A stretch of 64,000 nt of DNA from Hetaerina americana (Eukaryota > Arthropoda > Insecta > Odonata > Calopterygidae). The DNA lies in assembly GCA_022747635.1 (NCBI GenBank), contig JAKTNV010000007.1, positions 4,351,905 to 4,415,904 of the forward strand, in the 5' to 3' direction. A program made the translations under genes and the position numbers. Position 1 is the first letter of the stretch. Each line of letters starts with the position of its first letter. The notes under the pieces are model-generated. The model saw only the letters and a list, made by a program, of their open reading frames with translations. It ran no database searches and was not told where the DNA came from. Of the stretch, positions 1-10,975 are shown in pieces.

Positions 1-119
1 CACGCGATCAGAAAGAGCGAATTGTTGGAGGGAGGACGAACCACGGATGAAAGCAGCGAACGGAACAAACACGCCCAGCAGTTGGCAACCATGTCAATGG
101 AACTAGAGGCATGTCGTTT

Positions 120-470
120 ATTCGTATCGGGGAAAGGGAGGGTTCACGCCCCCCCCCCTCCCCCCATCTCCGTCGTCGCACGCCCTCTTTTTCCGGGTCT
201 TGGAAGCTCCGCGGTGCGTCGGGCGGCACTCATTTGTCAGCGTTGCCGAGGCGAGAGCGGGAAATGTTTATCGACAGCCACCGCCGCCTTTCCGACCAAT
301 AAACACAGCCCCGCCCCCTCCCCTCCTGCCCCCTGGCCGCCACACACCCCCTCCCCCTCCTCCCCATTCACTTCCCCGTGCAATCGAGGGCCCCTGCTCC
401 CGCCAGTTGCACCCGCTGATTGCAGGCCACGCCGCAATCACCGCCGCCTAGTTCGAGATGCAAATATTTT
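120..470. other. GC-rich island with C-homopolymers
   Basis: A C-rich, CpG-containing stretch with long runs of C near 150-165 and 310-360. Short ORFs cross it on both strands, but they are low-complexity Pro/Arg-rich translations, as expected of GC-rich DNA, so I call no gene. It could be a CpG island near an unseen promoter. No TATA box, initiator or splice pattern settles this. Confidence 0.4.
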
Positions 471-813
471 AAGGAAATAGCCAAACAATCACCATGAGGC
501 ATAATTTTTAATTAAGGCTAAACCGAGCATTTTTTCAAATTCCTTCGAATCCGGTGAAAACGCACAGACATATTACAAAGATGGGTTGAAAAATTTAGTG
601 ACAAAAGTGACTTTTAAATCCGTGTATTTCATCCTTTATTGAGAAAGAAGTAGATTGATGTGGTAGAGTAGTATTGGTATAGGAGTGAGATTGATGAGCC
701 TGGATGAGCCGACTGCTGACGTAATACAGCACCTCTCGCAACCAAACATAGAGAAAACGAAAGAAACAGCAACTGAACGAATTCATGCAAATAAAATTAG
801 AAGGATAGAACAT

Positions 814-816
814 ATT

Positions 817-874
<58 letters not shown>
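814..874. repeat. (TA)n microsatellite
   Basis: About 60 bases of almost pure TA dinucleotide. It abuts the 3' end of the minus-strand SINE at 884-1137, and a shorter TA tract (about 1138-1151) lies on the SINE's other side. The SINE therefore either landed in a TA tract or carries a TA tail. Confidence 0.95.
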
Positions 875-880
<6 letters not shown>

Positions 881-883
881 AAA

Positions 884-1137
884 CACAGTAATCAACCCGA
901 AGGTCGGTTTGGTAGGTGATGGTAGAGTTCATCCAGTACTAAGCCCTATGCGGCGGGTGAAATCAGGGTAGGGGGGCCAGTTCCTTTCCCTGTACCGGTT
1001 ATGGTTTCCCAGGAAGACCTGGTACCCGAAAAATCACTTCAGCTTGGGTGCAGCTGCAGGTGCCTCGCCCGTGAATCGAACCCGGGACCCTCCGGTTAGC
1101 AGACCAACGCTCTACCCCCTGGACTACCGCGATCCCC
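884..1137 (-). mobile_element. tRNA-derived SINE, family S1 (near full length)
   Basis: Read on the minus strand, the element starts at about 1137 with a tRNA-like head. An A-box-like TAGTCCAGGGG and a B-box GGTTCGATTCACGG, spaced as in a tRNA gene, form an internal pol III promoter. A body of about 170 bases follows and ends at 884 next to a (TA)n tract. The last 45 bases of the body (884-930) recur almost unchanged at 29595-29640 on the opposite strand. The core GGTAGGTGATGGTA recurs at about 32590 and 60480. A head plus a shared body and tail is diagnostic of a SINE rather than a working tRNA gene. It has no coding capacity and would need a partner LINE to move. Confidence 0.8.
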
Positions 1138-1232
1138 ATTATATATATATACATGCACTCGTATATATATAAAGAACAAGGTAGAATAGATACATATCAT
1201 AGATTAAGATAAATTTTTCCCGCGAGCGATAA

Positions 1233-1345
1233 GTGATCGGAATAAAATTGTCCGTCTGTAAGGGAAAAGTATTTTTTGGAAAGATATTCCAGTACGTAAT
1301 CACCGCCAGCCACACACTCAAGTGGTGGCTTGCAGGGTATTATAT
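1233..1345 (+). mobile_element. LINE-B 3'-end fragment
   Basis: The segment around 1283-1325 (ACACACTC..GTGGTGGCTTG) matches the 3' end of the longer LINE-B copy just downstream (2400-2470), including the preceding bases. It is therefore a separate 3'-end remnant of the same family, in tandem with it. No intact ORF remains. Confidence 0.5.
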
Positions 1346-1394
1346 ACGTTATACTTTAGTATCTATAGTACATAGAGAGAGGTTTCCTGGATTC

Positions 1395-2490
1395 TTGGCT
1401 GTGTGGAACAAATAATCAATGGTCGACCTACTACGCTGAAAACCACACTAAATGTGAGCGAAAAGCTTTCACCTCTCCTCAGACATTTTGAATGTTCGGG
1501 TTCAAAGAGTAGCGAGATAGATGGGTTTAACTCAAATGCAGTAAAAGTCACTTCAGGTGTTCCTCAGGGAAGTGTTATCGGACTTCTTTTAATCCTACTT
1601 TACGTTAATCACATTGTCTCCGTAGTTACCAGTAAGATACATTTATTTGCCAACGATGTAGTGATTTACCCTGATATCCGTGATCCTGAGTAGACAGCAA
1701 CTTTGTCAAATGACCTTAATGCTATAAAACGCTAGTGAGACACTTGTCAATTAGAATTAAACTTAAATAATAGCGTGGTGATAAATTTTTGGAAAAAGGC
1801 AATCCCACCCGAATGCCTATTGCATCGGGAACCCCGAAATAGAATGCGTAGATTCGATTAAATACTTGAGGGCGTTACCCTCACTCACGATCTCTCCTCG
1901 GTGAAACACGTACATATGTGGACAAGCTAACAAAAAATGAGGATTTACCAGAAGAGTACTTGGTAAATGCCATGGAAAAGTGAAAGAGAAATGTCATCAT
2001 TTGGTGGTTAGGTCTCATTTAGAATATGATGCAAGTATATGGGTTTCTTATGAAGTTGGATTGATTGCCAAATCGGATCGCGTGCAGTGTAGAGGAGCTA
2101 GTTTTGCAAAATGTTGTTATGATAAACTTAGTAGCATATCCAAAATATTAGAGCAGCTGGGCTGTGAATCACTCAATGGAGCGAAGGTTAAAGTAAAAAT
2201 TTTATCTCTTGCCCAAATTGGAAGGATTATCTCTTTAGCAGTGATGTAGAAAATGTGTTATTACTTCCATCGTACTACGGTAGGAGAGGTCATGTCAATC
2301 AAATTACAGAGATCAAGTGTAGAATAGATAGAGTTAAGATGTCCTTTTCTTGAACGAACGATAAGGGGTAAGAATAGCACTGTCCGAATGGGTAAAAATA
2401 TTCGGGTCGAAAGTAGTTTGGTGAGTATTCACCCCCTGCCACACACTCTGGTAGTGGCTTGATGGGTACTATAAATACTTAAAAATACTA
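1395..2490 (+). pseudogene. LINE-B reverse transcriptase remnant
   Basis: Degraded non-LTR retrotransposon ORF2. The segment at 1403-1693 encodes SGVPQGS, an RT motif, followed by FANDVVIY where an active enzyme has F/YADD, so the first catalytic Asp is replaced by Asn. After stops and frameshifts, 1980-2249 encodes the post-RT region (RSHLEY, then VQ-R-A, then a CYDKLSS segment), typical of jockey/CR1-type LINEs. The coding trace runs to about 2380. The 3' end at about 2430-2460 carries the CCCCTGCCACACAC motif shared with many fragments in this window. The copy is 5'-truncated and has several stops, so it is dead. Confidence 0.75.
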
Positions 2491-3038
2491 ATACTAAAAG
2501 GCATAGAAGCCAGCGATTAACGACTGATTCCATGACTGTTCAGAGGTAACTCGCAGCTACCCATAATTCCAGAGTTTCATTTTTTTCAATTTCCAGCTTC
2601 GGGATTGGTGTCAAGGCGGATGAGAGGCACTCGAGAACCTTGCTCCTCCCCTCGGTTGGTTAAGGGTGGCAAACATATCGTGGATAGATGAACGGAGGGC
2701 AATTTCCAAGATATCCTTATGCACCCGGTCGGTCCCAGCGCTCAAAGGTTTCGTCCCCGCTCAGGCAGATGGCGAATCCCACACTGCAAACGGATCGTTA
2801 TAAGGATGTGCACAGCGCCGCTTTCGAAATCCAAGCGGCTCACGCTCTCTCAGCTGCCGTGAAGAGCGGAGCTGTTGCCGATGCCACGGGCAACACAAAA
2901 CGCTGGTCCCTTGGCCGATAAAGCTAACCAAAGGAATAAGGTGGATTTCATGAAGTTTTGCTTTTCATACTGCCGTTAAAGGACATACCAGGACTAAATT
3001 CATTTCAGTGATCAGATGGAGATCAGTTATGATAAGAT
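2491..3038. other. No recognisable gene
   Basis: An open stretch of 77 codons (2688-2921, plus strand) is moderately GC-rich and not low-complexity, but I recognise no family and see no splice context that would make it a convincing exon. Nothing else stands out. Confidence 0.3.
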
Positions 3039-3256
3039 ATGGAGATAAGTCGGCATTGACCTTCCTTTAACGAAAGGCGCCGAGGGGTCAAACACAATGT
3101 TACGACCCATCCGACGGTCAGTATATTCACATAAAATGCGCCCAACCTCAGAAGCTCGGGATACCACTGAAAAATATCTGCCGCCTCCGAGATTCGAACG
3201 CGGGCCCTCAGGGTGGGAAGCCAGCACGTTACCCACCGCACCATCCCAATCCCCGG
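3039..3256 (-). mobile_element. tRNA-derived SINE, family S2 (diverged, 3'-truncated)
   Basis: The minus strand begins at about 3256 with a tRNA-like head containing a B-box (GTTCGAATCTC). The body matches the better-preserved S2 copies at 29693-30000 and 39644-39930, including the block GACGGTCGGATGGGTCG (minus strand), which corresponds to GTCGGATGGGACGTTAA there. Homology fades near 3040, short of the normal 3' end. It is much more diverged than the other two copies, so probably older. Confidence 0.75.
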
Positions 3257-5212
3257 ATTTCCTCTGTTTCGGCATTCTGTTGTTGGCATTGAAGCACTAC
3301 GGAATCTTTGGGTTTCGTTGCATCCTAATCATTTCTACCTCTACTCTCTCTCTATTCTCTCACGTACACAGGGTGACTGGAAATTCAAGTCCAAAATTAA
3401 TTGACGTATTTGAATAGTAGATCTCGTCCGGCGATTCATAAGGTGGATCAGTTTTCCTTCGGAATATTTTGCTCGAAAGATGACGATCATGCCCGTTTGT
3501 TGACTCAATTAAAGAAAAAGAAATTGCTTAGCTACTGATCATCGGAATGACAGCGTGATGCCTTTTCGTCACCTTCCACATCGCAGTGCTGCAACCGTTT
3601 AAGTTTATTCTTACCTCACATGCAGTGAGATGAGTGTCACTGTGCCAACCGAATTGGTCCACCTCCTGTCTTCTGTGCGCATGAAAGAGGGATGGTGGCT
3701 CTTCCTACAGGTGACTAATTGGTGGCCTATCGCTCAGCGGCGGCAGCCACTTGTTACGGCATCTTGGAAGGTCTTTGCGGAATTCTAAGGCCACCTTACC
3801 CGAGGCTATCCTACGTTTTCCAAGTGCCGTCACTATTGCCCTCGACAGTTTATTTGTCGACTACACTCGCTAACCGTAACTCGAGGACGCACTGCTATGT
3901 AACTCAGCCGTGAGCCAATAAAATTCAAATGCTCGCACCTTTTAAAATGCAAAATATACACCACACGATTAAATACCGTTAAGTCCAAATCCTAGGGTAG
4001 GAAATAAGTATTACTTATATATGCGAATGCATAACGTAATTACATCTTGCAAACATATAAAGTTAAATAAACAGAACCCACTCAGGCATAATTAATATGG
4101 TAGTCATTAAAAATACATAAAATACAATAAAAACAAACACACAAGCGAAAAGAAACCCTTTTCATAGATTCCGGAGAATGACATTCATTCTCCTTCTCTC
4201 ACTGATGGGATCGCCGATTTGCATTTGCACTCTTTTCGTATTCAACATGATCCATGTGCCATATTAATGCGATAATCGAAGTTCTACACAGCCACAATTG
4301 TGGGATCGCTCAATGTGAGTAATTGAAACGTGGAAGGCCTTCCTACCGTGGGTCGGCTTGAAAAACGCGCGCCCGCCCGCTTCCTCCTGAGCAAATGCAC
4401 TTCGCCGCTTCCCCCACTCTCCAAGCGCCGAAAAAAAACGCTTCGGATGACAAAAACGATATCACATAATTTAGTGGCGCCGGAAATATCAACGAGATTC
4501 TCAGCGATGACTTTGTTGCGGATCAAAAAACCCTCGTTCAACCCCCGGTGACGTTGCCCTCCCACAGTCCCCAGGAATGCCGCCCCCGACTACGCACGCA
4601 CTCCACCCCTCCCCCACTGCCACACCAGTCTAGGTATGCTCTCATCTCCGCCCCTTTCTCTTTCCAACTGCCCCGCCTCGCCCTTTCCGATACATTATGA
4701 ACATGAATGGCAATTAAACCTCTAAGAGCGTCGTCCATCTCCTCCTATGGAACTTCCACATTCACCGGGGAATCCAACAGACAGCCACCGTTCCTCGACC
4801 AAATGCGCCCCACGTCCCGGTCTTCCACATTCCCATTCATACCCTCCCGCGCCCCACAGCATAGTTATGAGGGCCGCTTCCCCTTCTGGAGACCCCATTG
4901 GCCTCAAATATCGAACCGGCGCACACCTGGACAACAAAGGCATTCCGAGGCTCAGGGATGAATAGCAACCACCAATCATCCCCGGAAGCGACGATCATCT
5001 TCCATCACAAACGCTCCCCCCTCCCGGATCCCCCCTCTACAGCCTCCCACCGGACGCACCACAAGGCGCCACTGGTTCCACTGCTTCCATGGCGTTCACG
5101 CCCCTGGTGCACATCGTATTGCTACCCGATCCCAACTGCATTTGTGGACATTTTGGAATGTTTACAGTGAGCCGATCGAAAATTCCGCGTTGGGTGGGTC
5201 TCCAGTTATTCA

Positions 5213-5746
5213 TTCATAGATCTGGATCCAGTCATTAATTTCAATGATCTCCCCATCTTCAGTATCGAAATGATGATTCAAGTCCATCCCATCGTCCTTC
5301 GATATTTCTATCTTGGTTCGCTTTCTAAAAGCTAAATCGTCGTCTTCATTCGGTGGCCTCTCAGTCTGTTCAAGGAGCTGATTGGTTCTGATCCGCGAAG
5401 TCATCAGGGGGCAATTGAGTGTTTCCCTCCATTTCCTCACTCGAAATATAAGGGAAGAAGGAGGTGTGGTTGAAGAGGGTTTGGAGTGAGAGAAAGGGTA
5501 GGGGCGCCGGGGAAGCAGCGGAAGAGGGGTCGTTGGGAAGGAAGGGAGCCGGAGGGAGGGGGACGGATAGAAAGAGAGCAGCGGGAAGGAGAGACTGCGA
5601 CCCGATCCCTTGGGCTCTTGGATTGGGAGTAGGTTCCCAGATCGGACGTGGTCTGTCAACGCGATCCTGTCGACTGCGCATGAAGCAACGCGGTTTTTCG
5701 AAGGAGGAAACAATACATTGGCATCAGTCGAAAATATCAAGTACAA
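5213..5746 (-). other. Unassigned ORF of up to 178 codons
   Basis: The minus-strand frame is open from 5746 to a stop near 5213. The first two-thirds lies over a purine-rich block and is Ser/Pro-rich low complexity. The last 50 residues are compositionally different and acidic (NEDDDLAFRKRTKIE..DTEDGEIIE), which is not what the flanking bias would give. I recognise no domain. It could be a fragment of a host exon or chance, and chance is more likely. Confidence 0.12.
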
Positions 5747-5883
5747 TGGATTCTGGTATAATTGTATTACCTAGCTTCATTTTAGAGGCAACTCTGCGGG
5801 AAAAAGAACGTGGTCAGAATGAAAGCATTTCAGTTTGAAAATCATTCGTGGGTGCAGAGCGTGGATAATACGGATACAGTTTC

Positions 5884-5932
5884 AAACTCTGTAATTGTTG
5901 CATTGCAATGTACATTTAGTGGATGACTACAG
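5884..5932 (+). repeat. S3 SINE body fragment
   Basis: About 45 bases around ATTGTTGCATTGCAATG and GTGGATGACTAC match the S3 body downstream of the inverted repeat at 52245-52285 with few differences. The tRNA head is absent. It is a short relic. Confidence 0.55.
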
Positions 5933-7679
5933 ATGATCGTTCTTTCATAGCACTAACCTCAAGACACTTGTTCAATGAAAATCCTTCAATACATCCATGT
6001 CAACCATGTTTCCTTCTAAGGCGGGCATAACACTGGCCCTTGGCATTGTCGTCATGGCAACAGTAATGAGCTGCAGGTGTTTATAATACTTTCCGAGGCA
6101 TTCTCAGTGATGATATACCACGCTCTTACTCGTTTGAAATTATACTTTATATTTTAACACCAGCACAGTTGATCATTTTTTCTGCTGTTTAAATCGGTAT
6201 ATATTGGAGTGAAAAATACTTAGGTGCGTAAACTTGTATTCAGTAACGGAATATTTTTTTATGTGACTCATTAAAATATTAATCGAACCGCTAAAATTTT
6301 TCCTGGGATGAATCTGTAATTTCACTCAAGGTGCACTTTAAACTTGAGTAAGTTTGACAAAATATGAAACCAGGCCCCGTGTTATCCGCCGTGATCAAAC
6401 CCATACACTCTATTCAATGTCCGCGGTATAAGTGTGACTACTCCTTTAAGATGGTGATCTTTGTGCATTGCAAGTACTTACGTATGTGCTCCGATCTCGG
6501 ATTGTATCAAATTCCCTCCATTGGCACCAAATATTTCAAGATTTAGGGAAAATCACACCGCGTTGTTCAAATCGGACCCACCTGTGTATTTAATTCTACA
6601 TAATATTTATTTCAAAATTTCCACTTTGAACAATAACGAAACTTTTGAGGTCGGCCATACCTGTAAACGTCGAAATATGAAATTCCTTCTCCACATCGAT
6701 ACTGCTCAACAGCGGTCAATTGTCTTGGGAAGAAATCATGCGTGATATCCTCGTTGGTGCGATTCAAATAAGAATACTATATTTTAATTTCAATTAGCTC
6801 ATTTCACTAATGCATTCTACGGAAATGCTGGGGACAGCTAACTCAAGCCTCAAAAGGAATGCAGATGCAGACTCACTTTCCACAGAACCAGTCCAACTCT
6901 CGCGAATGGAAAAAATTAAAAGGAAGAAAAACAGAAGGAAAAAAGTTGTAGGAATGGCGGTAGAAGAGAGAGAGAGGGCAATTGGTGGAAATTGGAGGAA
7001 GGCGGGACGATTGGGTACTGGCTGCACATTAATCGAGAGGAAAACGGTATGGATGATGTAGACTGAAATGCAGAAGAGAGAATGCTGGGGAAAGCGAAGC
7101 GGAGATAGGGAAAAATAAGAATTTTTAATTTAATTAGGTGTGGTAAAAAGCATAGTCTACCTAAGTATCAGTCATTGTAAATTGTAGTGTGGGTGTTAAG
7201 AATATTTTTGGTGAATTAGTAGTCTTAAAAAGAACACGGGGATGACATTATTTTGCTACCTTGCTCTCATATTTCTATCATAAAAATATTAATCAATACG
7301 CGGTCATCCAAACATTTAGCATGTGTTTATGCATTATGCACCATCTGTAGACAACCCAATATGCCTGGGTAGGTCAAATTGTCCATTGAACCTTTGCATA
7401 GGTACACTATAATATATAATTCTCTTTTAAGTGGTTTACCTTGCATTTATTCCAAATTTATCCATAAAAGTAGGCTTATAATTTAAATATACACGGATGA
7501 CTACCTTCTTCCCTTCTATTTGGCTCTTCTTGGACGCCATCGACAAATGACACTACTGTAGGCAAAAAATTGATCTAATTCAGCTATACAGCGTGAAGAT
7601 GCATTAGCTAAACAGGCCATTAGATATTGTTTGCAAAGGTTTGGCGATCGAAAGGAAGGAGTTTCTTACCTAAATAAAA

Positions 7680-8110
7680 AGATCGCGAGCAGCGGTCATT
7701 TTCGGCAGGATCGCGGTCCTTCGCGCGACGTGAATGCGAAGGGGGAGAATGCCGTCTCGGAAGGGTGGATGGGGCCTGGGGGGGCGCTCGTCTCTCCGAA
7801 TAGCAATTATTCCGTCCCCCTAACTCCTCGCGCCACCCTTTGTTCCCATAGAGGGGGAAGGGAGAGGGGGGGGGCGGGAAAGTCTGTTTAATTAAACGGA
7901 GGCGCGCAAAAGGAATCCCAGGGGCACACGGGCGCGCGGAGGGGCGTTCGTGCGTGTGGGGTGGATGGGTGGCTGGGGGCAACTGCCCGGGGCGCCGAGA
8001 GCCGTCAGGGGGAAATGAATGAGGCGGGTAGGCCTGACTCGTGGGAGACTCCCGTTGACGCGAGCGAGAGGAATGCGGCGATGCGATTTGCTCTCGCGCT
8101 TCCGACCGGA
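7680..8110. other. GC-rich island
   Basis: High GC with G-runs (7855-7880) and frequent CpG. ORFs of 74-167 codons are open on both strands at the same place, which points to composition rather than coding. No repeat family is recognised. A regulatory CpG island is possible but unproven. Confidence 0.4.
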
Positions 8111-9239
8111 CTATCGAGTTCATGCCGCTGGGTGATGATTAATGATACCATCACCGCTACTTCCACCACTGCAAATCTGCCATGATTGCCGCAAGTGTAG
8201 GAAGCACAAATTGCGGGTGAAATGCACCTAAGAACCAATTACGCACCGCATTTCTTGAGCAACCCTTTTACTCTCAATATTGGTCCGAGATGAGGTGAGT
8301 TATATCCGGAAGCAACTGAATATTTTGGGCTCTTATCGACGACGTTTTATTAGCAATTTCAAGATTTTTCCCTGATTCTAAACTTCCTTGGCTATTCTTA
8401 CCTCACCCCCACATGCAATGCCTTGTCCCCCTCCCATCGCCCTCCTCCCCCGCCGCCGCCGAGTCTCACCCCTCCGCTCTTCGGCCACCACCCATCCCCC
8501 TTCCTCTCCGCCCCTCCGCAAATATTCTTCCGACATCCACTCCTCCAAAGCTTGCATCCAATGATGATTAAGCATCAGCCATCTTCCCTCCAAGGGTCAG
8601 TTTACCACGCACCACAGTAACCCTCATGTAAGAACCTATACAGATAATACTCTCATGTATTCGTAACACATTAAATTTTTCCACTTTCTAAAATATATCC
8701 GAGCAGATTTAAAGACGTGGTACTTCCTTCCTAAAGCCTGCTCAATCTAATTCTTCCCGCTTTTTAAGAGACTTGACTTTCGTTTTATCCTGATCATTTC
8801 AATCTTATTCATGAATAATTTATCCTTGAAGTCTCACGAACGACACGAACCCTGAGTTATATTTTTGGCTGAGTAACTATGTACAGCGAGGTCGCCCTGC
8901 AATTTCACCAGGTCCCACCCCAAACAGCAGCACTTCCCATGCCTCTGGGCGTCTCCAAGAGCAATCGTAGTCCTTTGCAACGCTCATAGTCCGTAGCCTG
9001 TCCCGATTGGAATAAATTCTAAGTGCATTTCACCTTCAACGAATGAATTTCACAAAGGGTTGACAGTAACATCTTCCGGTCGCATCTGACTAATGGGAAT
9101 TTGAGACTTTCCCCTCGATTCGCCGGAAATTCTATTGCGAGAACATCAGGGGTACATGCGTGGGTAATGTGAGGCTGTCCCCTTTCATCAAACGCGTGCG
9201 CTAAAGGTATTAATCCGCATTCAACCTCCCTCACTTCTC

Positions 9240-9610
9240 CCAGGCAATCATCCGCCGCCTTCGAGGAGGGAAATAACGGCGGCCCGCCCGCATTCAGGGC
9301 CGACCGGATGACGCCTCGACGAGGTGACGCGCTCCCCCCGTCGCCCCCATCCTTCATTCCCTGGATGTGCGTCGTCGAGTGAAAGCCCCCCCCCCCCGCT
9401 CGGAAAACAATGCCCCCCTTCAATCTTCCCACCCCAAAAATCCAATGGCCGCCTCCTGCCACCCACACCCTTCACCTGCCGTCTTTCGTTCGCAGTCCCC
9501 CTCACCCCACCCAACCCCACGCCCTTCTCTCTCTCTCTCTCTCGGTCACAAACTACGTTCTCCCCCCCACCCCCACCAGCAGGAGAGGGAGGGCACGGAT
9601 TTATTCGGGA
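9240..9610. other. GC-rich, C-run island
   Basis: C-rich on the plus strand with a long C run near 9388-9398 and a short (TC)n at 9529-9543. Long overlapping ORFs on both strands (96-166 codons) have Pro/His/Ser or Gly-rich composition. I regard them as spurious. Confidence 0.4.
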
Positions 9611-9796
9611 CAAGAAGTGGAGGGTCGAGAGAATTGTCCCGAGGAACATCGACATAATCTCGACTGCATACTACCACCACCAGCACATTATTCTCTCCAC
9701 ACTTTTGGCTACAATTGCCTCAATGGCTACCGTTGACAAAAATTCAAATTTATCAATCCATACGTTTATCCTCCATAATGAGGAGGATAAGCGCCA

Positions 9797-9945
9797 TGCA
9801 ACGGTATGTTCGGGTCAAAAGTAGTCTGGAGTGTATTCACCCCCTGCCACACACCCTAGCGGTGGCTATAAGAGCACTAAAATAAAAAGTCATCACCAAC
9901 ACTTGGTGCGGACACCACAAAAGACGTAGATACGTCAGAGGAGGA
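9797..9945 (+). mobile_element. LINE-B 3' end plus LINE-A endonuclease scrap
   Basis: 9800-9870 carries the LINE-B 3'-end signature (CACCCCCTGCCACACACC followed by GGTGGCT). Immediately after it, 9889-9935 (CATCACCAACACTTG..GACACCACAAAAGACG) matches the endonuclease region of LINE-A seen at 34007-34045 and 45260-45298. This is a mosaic of two dead fragments. Confidence 0.55.
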
Positions 9946-9974
9946 GACGAAAGACCTTGTATTCAAATTGTTCC

Positions 9975-10975
9975 AGGACTAGACCCTTACAGATCAAACA
10001 ATAAAATGAAATGGCTTTTATTAATAACCCGGCTTCTGTAAAGTCTCCCCCTCCCCGATACAGCGCATGGTACGAATCCTCTGGTTCATCATCGCCTTCT
10101 GAAACACCTGTCCTGGCATACTGTTCTGTTGCTTGGTCATCGCCGTTTCAATCACCACCCCCTTGAAGTGTATCGCAGTCCTCTCAACGTCAATTTGAGT
10201 TTCGGAAACAGAAAGTTGTCCGGCGGGGAGATGTGGTGAGTACGCAGGGTAGTGCCCCCCGACAACTTTTCCTTTCGTCAAGAACTCCCCAAACAACAAT
10301 GATCGCTCTTGTGAGCCGGCGCGTTGTCACGCAACAACCGCCACTCATTACTGTCCAACAATTCTGACTTCACACTTTTTAAAAGTCGATCCAAAACATC
10401 TCTGTAGATTTTCCCGGTAACAGTGGAACCCGGGGGAATAAACACGAACTTTCATCGGCCACTTCTTGTCCGGGCTCGTCCACTCAGCACTTTGGCGTCT
10501 CGTCTCCGGATTCCACTCTAGATGCCAATTCTCTTCTCCGGTGACAATGTTTTACTGGAAATCTGTATTTCGATCGGCCATGAAAAACCAATTCTTTGCA
10601 GGCAAACACCCGATGCTCATTTTGATCCTCAGTGAGCAAATGCGGCACGAGGCGTGCCAACAGCTTTCTATTCTTTTGAATCTTCTGTCATTATCGTGAA
10701 AACTGATCCCTCACTCAAATTTAGAGAGCCTGCAATCATTTTTATCGTCACTCGGCGGTCTAACCTCGATTAAACCTCTCCACATTCACACCATCGCGAC
10801 TTGAACGCATCTTCATTTGCCGTTGATTCCATCTCCCATCTTTGAACCTCGCGAACATCTCATCGCCATGCATCGTCTGTATTATGTAAATGTTCCTGTC
10901 GGCGATGTTTCCAATTGTAAACAAAATTGGATGTTTGTTCGTTGCTCAATGTTGTTACGATGAAAAGGGAACACT
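9975..10975 (-). pseudogene. Decayed mariner-like transposase
   Basis: Translating the minus strand in short pieces gives mariner features in order. An N-terminal IQFC helix segment lies near 10930, then VPHLLTEDQ near 10630, then VFIPPGSTV-TGKIYRDVLDRLL near 10420, then LRDNAPAHKS near 10320, with the second catalytic Asp in DNAPAH. The following C-terminal region (PPDNFLFPKLK) near 10225 has the third catalytic site drifted. Stops and frameshifts separate all of these, so the copy is long dead. I could not find inverted terminal repeats. The family normally has about 340 residues, which fits the 1-kb span. Confidence 0.7.

Larger units (their letters stand above)
3257..9796. other. 6.5-kb interval without a recognisable gene
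   Basis: Mixed AT-rich DNA (3900-4320, 5850-6800, 7100-7650, 8600-8900) and GC-rich blocks (4340-5100, 5460-5640, 7680-8110, 8400-8530, 9240-9600). Open stretches in the GC-rich blocks are open on both strands and in several frames, with Pro/Arg/Ser-rich or Gly-rich translations, so they are compositional. The only repeat I can place is an S3 fragment at 5884-5932. Any exons of a host gene are too short for me to recognise. Confidence 0.4.

Noticed and set aside
22..480. Open frame of 152 codons in the first island
   Set aside because: Low-complexity Pro/Ser/Arg translation over C-runs, with overlapping open frames in other phases. No domain.
814..874. Centromeric or telomeric repeat
   Set aside because: Plain TA dinucleotide tracts of 30-110 bp adjoining element ends. 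No satellite array and no TTAGG-type telomere repeat.
1060..1137. Possible functional tRNA gene on the minus strand
   Set aside because: The B-box is good, but the head is fused to a body shared with other loci, so it is a SINE head.
7620..8123. 167-codon minus-strand ORF
   Set aside because: Lies in a GC-rich island where several frames on both strands are open. The composition is that of the island.
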